A stretch of DNA of 25,107 bases from CAYYJM01 sp964471755. Its GTDB lineage: Bacteria > Planctomycetota > Planctomycetia > Gemmatales > Gemmataceae. The stretch is taken from the NCBI GenBank assembly GCA_964471755.1, contig CAYYJM010000065.1:1-25107 (forward strand), read 5' to 3'. The position numbers were made by a program, and so were the translations under genes. Below, piece after piece: positions 7,437 through 15,239 of this stretch. The notes under the pieces are model-generated. The model did no database searches and was not told where the DNA came from. It saw only the letters and a program-made list of their open reading frames with translations. The number at the start of each line of letters is the position of its first letter. Position 1 is the first letter of the stretch.

Positions 7437-8291
7437 TCAGTAGGTCTTCTTGGTCCCCGAGAGGGAGGGCGTCAGATCACTGGGCCGCATCTCCATCGTG
7501 TCGAGGAAGGAACTCCGCCGGGTGAACGGGGCCAGGAGCCAGCTGAGGCCCTTCTGGGCCGGGTCGCTCACCTCGACCTCGACCGGCGGCTCGGCGATGC
7601 GTTCGGGCCGGGCCGCCGGACAACGCGGGCAGTCCTTGCAGTCCGCCGGGCAGTCCTGGCAGGCGGCCTTCCGACCCTGGGCGAAGGGACAGCAGCACCC
7701 GGCTTTCTGCTCGAACAACGCGGCGACCAGGCCACTGAGCGTCATCTTCTCGCAGCGCTCGCCGACCTTCAGCGAGACGAAAGCATCGAGCGGACACCCC
7801 GAACACTTCATGCCGAGAGACACGCCCAGGGTGATCGCGCCCTTCGGAGCCTTTTCCCGGGGCATCTCCCGGATCTGTTCGATCGGAGTTAATTCCAGGG
7901 CCTCGACTTCCGGCATGAGGCGGAATTCCTCGGCGGAGACGACCACCTCGCGCACCGGCTCGGAGCGGACCACGACGGGCACGTTGACGGCATTGCCATC
8001 GGGATCGGTCATCGGCCGAAAATCGGGCTCGATGACAATCAGGCCCGCCGGTTCGTGGGCCTCGACGCACAGTAGCGGAGGCGACGATTCCTCGCCACAG
8101 CCGGCGACACCGGGACAGCGGGAATACTCCACGCTGGCCACCGGAGCCGGCGTCGGCAGTTTCTTTTCCAACCCAAGCCAGGCCAGGGCTCGCCCCACCG
8201 GCGAACGCGGATGTACGGTGGCGTGCGCGACGCTCCAGTACGCACCGACCATCAGAGTCATGGCAACACCGAGCCAAAACAGTTTACGCAT
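7437..8291 (-). CDS. Cys-rich exported protein, function unknown
   Basis: 284 residues. The ATG at 8291 begins a signal peptide or membrane anchor (MRKLFWLGVAMTLMVGAYW) and has AGGG seven bases upstream; an open extension to 8708 has no such signal and is rejected. The exported part contains three Cys groups: CPGVAGC near residue 65, MKCSGC at 161-166, and a dense cluster at about 198-225 with CCC and repeated Cys-x2-Cys. Spacing suggests metal binding or disulfide bonding, but it matches no iron-sulfur or zinc family that I can name with confidence. The C-terminus is basic and polar. A possible -10 (TATAAG, 8388-8393) lies upstream. It is transcribed away from rsfS. Confidence 0.65.
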   Translation of the reverse strand: MRKLFWLGVAMTLMVGAYWSVAHATVHPRSPVGRALAWLGLEKKLPTPAPVASVEYSRCPGVAGCGEESSPPLLCVEAHEPAGLIVIEPDFRPMTDPDGNAVNVPVVVRSEPVREVVVSAEEFRLMPEVEALELTPIEQIREMPREKAPKGAITLGVSLGMKCSGCPLDAFVSLKVGERCEKMTLSGLVAALFEQKAGCCCPFAQGRKAACQDCPADCKDCPRCPAARPERIAEPPVEVEVSDPAQKGLSWLLAPFTRRSSFLDTMEMRPSDLTPSLSGTKKTY

Positions 8292-8826
8292 GTTCGGTCC
8301 CTGTTCCTCCAATTGGAGCAAGGCGGAGGGAGCGCCTTCGGGTCCGGAGGCGTTCTGATCCACCCGCATGGAAACGTGAGGCCGGGCCTTATATCGACGG
8401 TCGGCGATCCGTTCCAGAGCAGTTCGCGCAGCTGGCCCGCACGGAGTCGCGAACCCCGGACGCCAGGTGTCTGTCCAGAAGAGGTAGTGCGATGGGCCCT
8501 CGGCCGAAGAAGTGGGGTCGTGCGGAAAGGAGCGCCCGCAGCGAGCCTGACAGGCGTGAATCGGCCAAAAGTGGGCCCGACTGACGGAGAGCAACTTGAC
8601 GCTCCGACTTCGCAAACGGAAGATGGTAATGGAAGGTTCGGAAGCGCTGGATTCCTCGGGTTCATCGAGACACCGGCGCGACGTGGTTCGATCTGTCGGC
8701 ATGAACACTGTGGGACTGGCCTTGTCCGGTCTGGAGGTGAGCTACCGCGACGGCAACGACCAAGACTCTCGTTTCCGCGCGGCGCGAATGAACCTCCCAG
8801 ATCGGGAACACCCCGAAGGAGGTACT
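8292..8826. other. Intergenic region between the Cys-rich gene and rsfS
   Basis: About 535 bases between divergent genes. Open frames across it have no ribosome sites or recognisable protein. A TATAAG at 8388-8393 (-) could serve the Cys-rich gene; TTGACG at 8596 (+) lacks a convincing -10. No repeat or RNA gene recognised. Confidence 0.45.
8816..8822 (+). promoter_or_regulatory. Ribosome binding site that decides a TTG start
   Basis: AAGGAGG is a near-perfect anti-16S match. It lies four bases before TTG at 8827, whereas the in-frame ATG at 8788 has no such site. Confidence 0.7.
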
Positions 8827-9216
8827 TTGACGCTCGCCACTCTTCCCACCCAGTCCGCTCAGACGACCCTCTCCGCTCTGGAGCGTGCCTGTCTGGCCGC
8901 CCGGGTCGCACTGGAACACAAAGCCAGGGACATCGTCGTCCTCGACATGCGGGGCATCACCCGCCTGTACGATTTCTTCGTCCTGGCCTGTGGTTCCAGC
9001 CGCCGTCAACTGCATACGCTGGCCGAGGAGATCGACCGCCGCCTCGCCGAGGTTGGCGATCGCCGTCTCTCAATCGAAGGATACGAGGCCAGTAAGTGGA
9101 TCGTGCAGGATTATGGCGATGTGGTCGTACACCTGTTCGACCCGGCCACCCGACAGTATTACGGGCTGGAAGATCTCTGGGCCGACGCGCCCCGGATCGA
9201 CTGGGAACGCGAGTGA
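8827..9216 (+). CDS. rsfS: Ribosomal silencing factor RsfS (Iojap/YbeB)
   Basis: 129 residues from TTG at 8827, chosen for the AAGGAGG site and because the result matches the family's usual 105-130 residues; upstream ATGs at 8788 and 8701 would add a tail with no family match. RsfS binds ribosomal protein uL14 (L14) and blocks joining of the subunits when nutrients are low. Family signatures are clear: the helix ACLAARVALEHKARDIVVLDM, the strand YDFFVLACGSSRRQ, and the C-terminal WIVQDYGDVVVHLFDP followed by YYGLEDLWADA. The protein is cytoplasmic. argS follows after a 115-base gap filled by a palindromic repeat. The usual neighbours nadD and proA are not in the window. Confidence 0.92.
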   Translation: MTLATLPTQSAQTTLSALERACLAARVALEHKARDIVVLDMRGITRLYDFFVLACGSSRRQLHTLAEEIDRRLAEVGDRRLSIEGYEASKWIVQDYGDVVVHLFDPATRQYYGLEDLWADAPRIDWERE

Positions 9217-9225
9217 TCCCATCCC

Positions 9226-9313
9226 GGCGAGCGGCGCGGCGTGAGCCCGCCGGTTCTTCCCGCGAGCGTCAACTTGCGAAAAGAACCGGTGGGCCGACGC
9301 CGCGCCGCTCGCC
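9226..9313. repeat. Long palindromic repeat, second type, between rsfS and argS
   Basis: Arms 9226-9258 and 9281-9313 are 33-base inverted repeats with three mismatches, enclosing a 22-base loop. Left arm starts GGCGAGCGGCGCGGCGT and ends CCGGTTCTT. Nearly the whole intergenic space is the element. It shares no arm sequence with the repeats at 5253 and 22838. No U-tract follows, so a simple terminator is unlikely. Confidence 0.85.
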
Positions 9314-9331
9314 CGTTAGCCACAGGATGCC

Positions 9332-11119
9332 ATGAACCTTCTCCAGAGTGTCCAGCTTGCCATCGAGCAAGCTCTGACCGATTTTGCTCCCGACCCCGCC
9401 TCGGCCGCGGCTCAGGTCAAGCCGACCCAGGACGCGAAGCACGGCGACTATCAGGCCAACTGCGCCCTGTCCCTGCAAAAGGTCGTCGGCGGCTCGCCGC
9501 GCGAGATCGCTCAGAAGATCGTCGCTCGGCTCGATCTCGGCGACTGGCTCCAGCCGCCGGAGATCGCCGGTCCCGGTTTCATCAACCTTCGCCTGCGAGA
9601 CGACTGGATCGCCACCCAGATTCTGCGCATGGCCGCCGACCCGCGCCTGCTCGTCGGCCAGGCCGCGAAGGCGAAGACGTACGTCATCGATTACAGCGGT
9701 CCCAACGTCGCCAAGCCGATGCACGTCGGTCATCTGCGCTCGACGATCATCGGCGACGCGCTGATCCGCCTGCTGCGGTATCTCGGCCATCAGGTCATCG
9801 GCGACAACCATCTCGGCGACTGGGGCACGCAGTTCGGCATGATCCTGTACGGCTACAAGAACCATCTCGACCGGGCGGCCTTCGCGGCGGACCCGGTGCA
9901 GGAACTGGCCCGACTCTACGTCGCTGTCCGGCAGATGTTCCGCAAGGCCGACGACGAGGAGGCCGAGGGAGACGATCCCATCGCGGCCGCCTGTCGGGCC
10001 GAGACGGCCAAACTCCACGCCGGCGACCCGGAGAACCTCGAACTCTGGCGGCAGTTCATGCCGCACACCTATGAGGAACTTCGACGGGTCTACGCCCGGC
10101 TCAACATCCTGCCGTTCGATCATCAGCATGGTGAGAGCTTCTACCACGACCTGCTCGCCGGCGTCGTCGAGGATCTCCTTGCCCGCGGCATCGCCCGGGA
10201 GAGCAACGGAGCCATCGCCATCTTCCTCCGACCCGAGAAGGAGGACGAGGCCCCGGCGCTCATCCGAAAACGAGACGGAGCCTACACTTACACGACGACC
10301 GACCTGGCGACGATCGCCTATCGGATGAAGGAGTTCCAGCCCGATCATCTGCTCTACGTCGTCGATTTCCGACAGGGGCAGCACTTCGCCAACCTGTTCG
10401 AGATCGCCCGGCGCTGGGGTTTTGATCAGGTCGCTTGCGAGCATGTCTCGTTCGGCTCCGTCCTCGACCCGGTCACCCGCAGGCCGATCAAGACCCGAGA
10501 AGGCGGCGGCGTGTCGCTGGAGGACCTGCTCGATCAGGCCGTCAGCGAGGCGACCCGGGTCTACCGGGAGAACGTCGCCGAGACGAAGGCGCGAGGCGAG
10601 GAGGTCGTCGAACTGACGCCGGAACAGGAGAGGGAACTGGCGACGGCCATCGGCATCGGCGCGGTCAAGTACGCCGATCTGTCACAGAACCGGACCAGCG
10701 ACTACATATTCTCCTGGGAGAAGATGCTGGCCATGAACGGCAACACGGCGACATACATGCAGTACGCCTACACGCGCTGCCGGAGCATCTTCCGCAAGGG
10801 CGAGGAGAACCCCGAGGCGTACCGAACGAACCCGCCGCCGGTGCGGATCACGAATCCCTCGGAGCGGGCCCTGGCCCTGCAATTGCTTCGGTTCGAGGAT
10901 GCCTTGCAAGCGGCCGCCCAGGACTTCAAACCGAACCTGATCACCGGTTATTTGTGGGATCTGGCGAAATCCTATAGTACGTTTTTCAATGAGAGCCCGG
11001 TGCTGAAAGCCGACACGCCAGCTCTGCGAAAGAGCCGACTGGTGCTGTGCGACCTGACCGCCCGGGTGATCCAGCAGGGCCTGGCTCTGCTTGGAATCCA
11101 GACGATCGAGCGGATGTGA
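9332..11119 (+). CDS. argS: Arginyl-tRNA synthetase
   Basis: 595 residues, within the normal range. It charges tRNA-Arg with arginine using ATP. The N-terminal additional domain typical of ArgRS spans about residues 1-110. The class I HIGH motif appears as HVGH (131-134) inside SGPNVAKPMHVGHLRSTI, followed by DNHLGDWGTQFG, a hallmark of ArgRS. KMSKS is not evident, as is normal for this enzyme. The C-terminal anticodon-binding helical domain includes NGNTATYMQYAYTR and ends in ALLGIQTIERM. The ATG at 9332 has only a weak AGGA site. It follows rsfS and a palindromic repeat, and ends just upstream of the Mpo1-like gene. Confidence 0.97.
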   Translation: MNLLQSVQLAIEQALTDFAPDPASAAAQVKPTQDAKHGDYQANCALSLQKVVGGSPREIAQKIVARLDLGDWLQPPEIAGPGFINLRLRDDWIATQILRMAADPRLLVGQAAKAKTYVIDYSGPNVAKPMHVGHLRSTIIGDALIRLLRYLGHQVIGDNHLGDWGTQFGMILYGYKNHLDRAAFAADPVQELARLYVAVRQMFRKADDEEAEGDDPIAAACRAETAKLHAGDPENLELWRQFMPHTYEELRRVYARLNILPFDHQHGESFYHDLLAGVVEDLLARGIARESNGAIAIFLRPEKEDEAPALIRKRDGAYTYTTTDLATIAYRMKEFQPDHLLYVVDFRQGQHFANLFEIARRWGFDQVACEHVSFGSVLDPVTRRPIKTREGGGVSLEDLLDQAVSEATRVYRENVAETKARGEEVVELTPEQERELATAIGIGAVKYADLSQNRTSDYIFSWEKMLAMNGNTATYMQYAYTRCRSIFRKGEENPEAYRTNPPPVRITNPSERALALQLLRFEDALQAAAQDFKPNLITGYLWDLAKSYSTFFNESPVLKADTPALRKSRLVLCDLTARVIQQGLALLGIQTIERM

Positions 11120-11145
11120 TCCGCCGGGAACACGAGACACCACGC

Positions 11146-11475
11146 ATGACGACCGAAACAACCACCCATGAAAAACCCAGGCAGGGATTCTTGCGTCGTC
11201 GCCTGGAAGGCTGGCTCCTCCGCCATCAGTTGGCGAGCAACTTCTGGCTGCACATGCTCGGCATCCCCCTGGCGCTGGCGGGATTGGTCGCGTTCTTCTT
11301 CGTCGAGTGGTACTGGGCCGTCGGCCTGCTCGTTGTCGGCTACTTCCTGCAATGGCTGGGCCACTGCCTCGAAGGGAACGACGTGGGCGAGGTGGCGGCC
11401 ATCAAGCGCTGGCTCGGCCTGCCCTATATTGGCATCGCACCGCGCTGGAATCCGGAAGACCCGAACCGACTGTGA
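11146..11475 (+). CDS. Mpo1/DUF962-like small membrane protein
   Basis: 109 residues from the ATG at 11146. An in-frame GTG at 11116 overlaps the argS stop as GTGA and is a possible coupled start, but its added residues look unlike the family. Two hydrophobic segments (about 40-58 and 60-78) follow an amphipathic basic start. The pattern FWLHMLGIPLALAG and then QWLGHCLEGN matches the two His-containing motifs of the DUF962/Mpo1 family. Yeast Mpo1 is an iron-dependent dioxygenase that shortens 2-hydroxy fatty acids; the role in bacteria is unproven. Probably cotranscribed with argS (27-base gap). A hairpin at 11513-11540 follows. Confidence 0.6.
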   Translation: MTTETTTHEKPRQGFLRRRLEGWLLRHQLASNFWLHMLGIPLALAGLVAFFFVEWYWAVGLLVVGYFLQWLGHCLEGNDVGEVAAIKRWLGLPYIGIAPRWNPEDPNRL

Positions 11476-11512
11476 GCCGGCCTTCTCCAGCTCGCATCTT
11501 TAACCGATCTTA

Positions 11513-11540
11513 CCCGGGTGGCTCTCCAGTTTCACCCGGG
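11513..11540 (+). terminator. Hairpin after the Mpo1-like gene
   Basis: CCCGGGTG (11513-11520) and CACCCGGG (11533-11540) form a perfect 8-bp stem with a 12-base loop. No U-tract follows. Probably ends the rsfS-argS-Mpo1 unit. Confidence 0.4.
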
Positions 11541-11551
11541 CGCTCATCCAA

Positions 11552-11579
11552 TCGGCAAATCTTTCCGGATCGTCATAAT
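11552..11579 (+). promoter_or_regulatory. Possible promoter for the TolC-like gene
   Basis: TCGGCA (11552-11557, four of six consensus) and CATAAT (11574-11579, five of six) are 16 bases apart, about 105 bases before the start codon. A small inverted repeat CCGTGG/CCACGG (11655-11678) lies directly before the ribosome site. Confidence 0.35.
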
Positions 11580-11685
11580 CCGATTCATGCTTTCCGACGC
11601 TCCAACCGATACAGGATGCGGGGGAGATTCCCTGTTCAAGGGAGCGGACCAGTGCCGTGGTCCGTAGATCTTCCACGGGGAGGGA

Positions 11686-14082
11686 ATGATGCCGTGGAAA
11701 GTTTGGATTAGTGGGTTGGTGCTGTGTCTTGCAGCTGTCAGCGGCTGCAAGCAGCAGTGCTTCCTCACGATCGACGACTACAAGGTCTACCAGGAGCAGG
11801 CCCTGGCCAACCTGGCCCACGACCCGCAAGCGGTAGCCCGGCCAATACATGAGCCAACGCGGGCTCCCATGACGGTTCTCGATACGAACCGCGAGATCCG
11901 CTACATTTCCCTGGCCGAGGCGATCGCCGTCGCGCTGGAACAGGGCACCATCGGGACGAACCCGCTGAACCTCGGCGGACCAGGCAGCGGACAAACGGCG
12001 AATAACACGCCGTTCACTTACGGCGGACGCTCGGGCGGAGCGACGCTCGGCGGATCCGACGCGATCCGGGTTCTCCGCTACGACCCGGCCCTCGCCGGGA
12101 CGACGCTGGAAGCCTCGCTGACCAAGTTCGACGCCGTCTGGAATACGAGCATGACCTGGCAGAATACCGATCGTCCCGTCGGTACGACCCTGGATACCTT
12201 CCAGGCTGGCCGGACCAATGCCATCGAACAGATGGACGCGACGTTCTCGTCGTCGATCGTCAAGCCATTGCCGACTGGTGGTGTGGCGGGAATCACCTTC
12301 AACACTGCCTACACGCTCACCAACCTGACGGCGGCGGTGAACCCGGCTTATCGTCCGAGCCTGGTGTTCCAGTTCGAGCAACCCCTGTTGCAGGGCTTCG
12401 GTGTCGAGATCAACCAGTTGCGACCGAATCATCCGGGCAGTGTCCAGATCCAGGGGTTGCAGAATCTGCAACCGACCACCGACGGCATCCTTGTCTCGCG
12501 CATCCGCTACGACCAGGAACGGGCCTGGTTCGAGCAGCGAGTGCAGGGCATGGTGAGTACGGTCGAGGCGGCTTACTGGAACCTGTACTACTCCTACTGG
12601 AACCTGTTCGCCGTCGAGCAGCTGCTCCGCTTCCGATTCGAGACGTTGCGCTACACCGAGATTCGCCTGAAGGCCGGCGTCCAGGGGGTCACGTCGCAGG
12701 ATCTATACCTGGCCCGCGGTCAGTATGAGGACTCCCGAACCGACCGGCTCAATGCCGTCAACACCATCCTGGCGGCGGAACGTGATCTTCGCGCCCTGCT
12801 CCAGCTGCGCATCGACGACGGACATCGTCTGGTGCCCAGCGATCAGCCGACGATCGCGCCGTACCTGCCGAACTGGGAACTGGGGTATCAGGAGGCGATG
12901 ACCCTGCGGCCGGAACTGTTCCAGGCTCGCCAGGAGGTGAAAACCCGTCAGATGTACCTGATCACCCAGCGGAACGCCCTGATGCCGGACCTGCGGTTTA
13001 TTTCGAGCTACGACATCAACGCCATCGGCAATCGTCTGGACGGTTCCGATCCGAACAACGCCTTCCGCAACCTGGCCGACAACCGCTTCAACAACTGGAC
13101 CCTGGGTCTTCGCCTGGTAGTGCCCATCGGCTTCCGCCTGGCTCATGCCAACGTGCGTCGGGCCGAGTTGGCCCTGGCCCAGTCGTACGAGGTGTTGCGC
13201 GATTCGGAACTCAAGGTCGAACGCGGCCTGGCGGAACAGTATCAGCGTCTGATCTCGGCCTACGAACTGATCCGGACGACCCGCTCCGCTCGCATCGCGT
13301 ACGGCGAACAGGTCAAGGTTCGTGAAGCGCAGTACGCCGCGGGTCTTGCCCAGGTGGGCGGCCAGCGGATCAACGCTCTGAACTTCGTCTTGCAGGCCCA
13401 GCAGCAGTGGGCCGACGCGCTGCGGCGCGAGTACGACCAGATCCGGGTCTACAACATCGCCATGTTGCAGTGGGAGTTCGCCAAGGGAACGGCCCTGGTT
13501 CGCAACAACATCCAGATTGCCGAGGGGCCGTTGCCGAGCTTCGCTCAGGTCCGGGCGGCCGAACATGAACGCGAACGAGCGGCCGCTCTGCAACTCCGCG
13601 AACACCCGCTGGCTCCGCGAGCCCTGACCGATCCCGGCATGGGCCAGTTCAGTCACGAGATCCCGGCCCTGGGAACGCCACTGCCCGAGCTGATGCACTC
13701 GACGCCCTTGCTGTCGGATGTTCCGCCGGTGGATGCTCTGCCTGCCGTGGCAGTGCCACCGGGTCAGGCCGGCCAGCCGGGCGGCGTGAAGGTCGAGGAC
13801 CTTCGCCAGGCACCCCGGATGATGCCGGAAACGCTGCCCGAACCCGGTGCCCAGCCCCGGCCGGCCGGAGCCAATCCGGGAGTGGGTCTACTGCCGCCGG
13901 CTCCGATGCCGGCTCTGGCCCCGGCGGCAGCACCCGGCCTCCCGGCCCCGATGCAGGGCCCGGCCGTCGAACCGGTCTTCAGTCCGACGAGCCGGCGTAA
14001 ACCGCGTCGGGACCCGAGCGCTCCGACGCAGTTCGGCACTCTGCGACCGGTCCAGGATACCAGGACTGGCCAGCAACCCTGA
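11686..14082 (+). CDS. TolC-family outer-membrane efflux lipoprotein with long Pro-rich tail
   Basis: 798 residues, much longer than the usual 420-500. A GGGGAGGG ribosome site is followed by two consecutive ATGs (11686 and 11689); the second has better spacing. Residues 1-21 form a lipoprotein signal with lipobox VSGC (Cys21), so the protein should be lipid-anchored. The TolC-type coiled-coil repeats are visible: EAAYWNLYYSYWNL near residue 300, then LDLYLARGQYEDS-like helical stretches, and a second repeat from about 410 to 620 (ALAQSYEVLRDSELKVERG, YAAGLAQVGGQRI). From about 640 onward is a low-complexity Pro/Ala tail, possibly binding cell-wall or other envelope parts. No inner-membrane pump or adaptor gene is adjacent. 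A strong terminator follows. Confidence 0.8.
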   Translation: MMPWKVWISGLVLCLAAVSGCKQQCFLTIDDYKVYQEQALANLAHDPQAVARPIHEPTRAPMTVLDTNREIRYISLAEAIAVALEQGTIGTNPLNLGGPGSGQTANNTPFTYGGRSGGATLGGSDAIRVLRYDPALAGTTLEASLTKFDAVWNTSMTWQNTDRPVGTTLDTFQAGRTNAIEQMDATFSSSIVKPLPTGGVAGITFNTAYTLTNLTAAVNPAYRPSLVFQFEQPLLQGFGVEINQLRPNHPGSVQIQGLQNLQPTTDGILVSRIRYDQERAWFEQRVQGMVSTVEAAYWNLYYSYWNLFAVEQLLRFRFETLRYTEIRLKAGVQGVTSQDLYLARGQYEDSRTDRLNAVNTILAAERDLRALLQLRIDDGHRLVPSDQPTIAPYLPNWELGYQEAMTLRPELFQARQEVKTRQMYLITQRNALMPDLRFISSYDINAIGNRLDGSDPNNAFRNLADNRFNNWTLGLRLVVPIGFRLAHANVRRAELALAQSYEVLRDSELKVERGLAEQYQRLISAYELIRTTRSARIAYGEQVKVREAQYAAGLAQVGGQRINALNFVLQAQQQWADALRREYDQIRVYNIAMLQWEFAKGTALVRNNIQIAEGPLPSFAQVRAAEHERERAAALQLREHPLAPRALTDPGMGQFSHEIPALGTPLPELMHSTPLLSDVPPVDALPAVAVPPGQAGQPGGVKVEDLRQAPRMMPETLPEPGAQPRPAGANPGVGLLPPAPMPALAPAAAPGLPAPMQGPAVEPVFSPTSRRKPRRDPSAPTQFGTLRPVQDTRTGQQP

Positions 14083-14090
14083 GCAACCGC

Positions 14091-14110
14091 GGGAGAACGG
14101 CACTTCTCCC
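14091..14110 (+). terminator. First hairpin after the TolC-like gene
   Basis: GGGAGAA, a 6-base loop, TTCTCCC: a perfect 7-bp stem nine bases past the stop. It stands just before a stronger hairpin at 14113-14169. Confidence 0.4.
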
Positions 14111-14112
14111 AG

Positions 14113-14169
14113 GGAAACCGGGCCACCGGCGCGACACTCCCCGTTCGCGACCGGTGCCCGGTTGTTTCC
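14113..14169 (+). terminator. Strong intrinsic terminator
   Basis: GGAAA and CCGGGCCACCGG on the left pair with CCGGTGCCCGG and TTTCC on the right, with one bulged C; GCG/CGC extends the stem inward. TTGTTT follows the GC-rich stem. It ends 14 bases before the ATP-grasp start and overlaps no coding sequence, so it separates the two genes. Confidence 0.65.
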
Positions 14170-14183
14170 ATGAGGAGCCAGCG

Positions 14184-15164
14184 ATGCACCTGCTGCTGTA
14201 CGAGTTCTGCTGCGTTCAGTCCGCCGCCGACCCGGCCGGGCTGGCTCTGCTCCACGAAGGCTGGGGCATGCTTCACGCCCTGGTCGAGGATCTGTCGCGA
14301 GCCGCCTACCACCTCACCGTCCTGGCCAGTCCTGCCCTCGAGAGCCGACTTCGGACGTTCCCCAATGTCGCTGTCATCCATACGTCACCGGATGAAGACC
14401 TCGAACAACTCGGCCGCTGGGCTCCGCGTGCGGATGCCTGCCTGATCATCGCTCCCGAGTTCCGCGGATTGCTGGCCGACCGTGTCGCGGCGGTGCTGGC
14501 GACCGGCGGTCGGGCACTGAACTGTTCGCCGGAGTGCATCCGTCTGACGGGGAACAAGCAGGATCTTGCCGAGACGCTCCCATCCCGGAGCCCCGTCACG
14601 ATGCGATGGTCTCCATGCCTGAGCCTGCGAGAACTGGGCTGGACTGCGGCGGTACTCAAGCCGATCGACGGAGCTGGCTCACAGGCCACCTTCGTGGTGC
14701 AGGACGATGATGCACTGGTCCGGGCCGTCGCGGAGGCTCGGGCCGAGGGGTGGACCGACCTGATCGTTCAGCCCTACCATGCAGGCTCGTTCCCGGCCAG
14801 TGTCTGCGTCCTGGCCGGGGAACACTCCCTGCTCCTGCCGCCGACGGAGCAACTGCTCTCCGTCGATGGCCGGCTCCGCTACCGAGGGGCACGCTATCCG
14901 CTGACATCAGATCAGCACCAGGCGATCGAGCCAGCGATTCGCGAGATCCAGAGTCGAATCCTTCCCGGTTCACGTGGCTGGGTCGGTGTCGATCTCGACC
15001 TCTCGGGGATCGTCTTCGACATCAACCCACGCCTGACGACGTCCTACCTGGCCCTGCGACAGCGGTGTCAGGGGAACCTCGCCGACGCCCTGGTACGAAT
15101 CGCCCTCGGCGAGGCGATTGCACCCCTGGAATGGGACGAGACGCCGCTCGAAGTCCTCATTTAG
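14184..15164 (+). CDS. ATP-grasp ligase, MfnD-like
   Basis: 326 residues. The ATG at 14184 has GAGGAG (14172-14177) six bases upstream. The fold is ATP-grasp: an N-terminal Rossmann-like part (MHLLLYEFCC), a central ATP-binding loop around VLKPIDGAGSQAT, and the metal-binding end VGVDLDLSGIVFDINPRLTTSY with its DINPR motif. These enzymes join a carboxylate to an amine or similar group via an acyl-phosphate. The layout recalls MfnD, the tyramine-glutamate ligase of methanofuran synthesis, and planctomycetes are known to carry H4MPT/methanofuran-type C1 genes. No other C1 gene is in this window, so the substrate is unproven; another carboxylate-amine ligase is possible. Confidence 0.7.
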   Translation: MHLLLYEFCCVQSAADPAGLALLHEGWGMLHALVEDLSRAAYHLTVLASPALESRLRTFPNVAVIHTSPDEDLEQLGRWAPRADACLIIAPEFRGLLADRVAAVLATGGRALNCSPECIRLTGNKQDLAETLPSRSPVTMRWSPCLSLRELGWTAAVLKPIDGAGSQATFVVQDDDALVRAVAEARAEGWTDLIVQPYHAGSFPASVCVLAGEHSLLLPPTEQLLSVDGRLRYRGARYPLTSDQHQAIEPAIREIQSRILPGSRGWVGVDLDLSGIVFDINPRLTTSYLALRQRCQGNLADALVRIALGEAIAPLEWDETPLEVLI

Positions 15165-15176
15165 CCGCCGGCTAAA
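15160..15176 (+). terminator. Hairpin containing the ATP-grasp stop codon
   Basis: TTTAGCC, loop GCC, GGCTAAA: a perfect 7-bp stem whose left arm contains the TAG stop at 15162-15164. Only TGGATTG follows, so termination is uncertain. Confidence 0.4.
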
Positions 15177-15180
15177 TGGA

Positions 15181-15210
15181 TTGACCCTCCGCTGTCGCCG
15201 TCGCTACAGT
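15181..15210 (+). promoter_or_regulatory. Promoter for the DUF885 gene
   Basis: TTGACC (15181-15186) and TACAGT (15205-15210) are 18 bases apart, 30 bases before the ATG at 15240. Confidence 0.5.
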
Positions 15211-15239
15211 GACGGTTCACACAAGCGGAGGAGGCAACC

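Noticed and set aside
8596..9275. TTGACGCTC occurring at 8596, 8827 and (reverse strand) about 9262-9270
   Set aside because: Too short to be convincing; one is inside the rsfS start, one inside the loop of the palindrome, and no wider similarity joins them.
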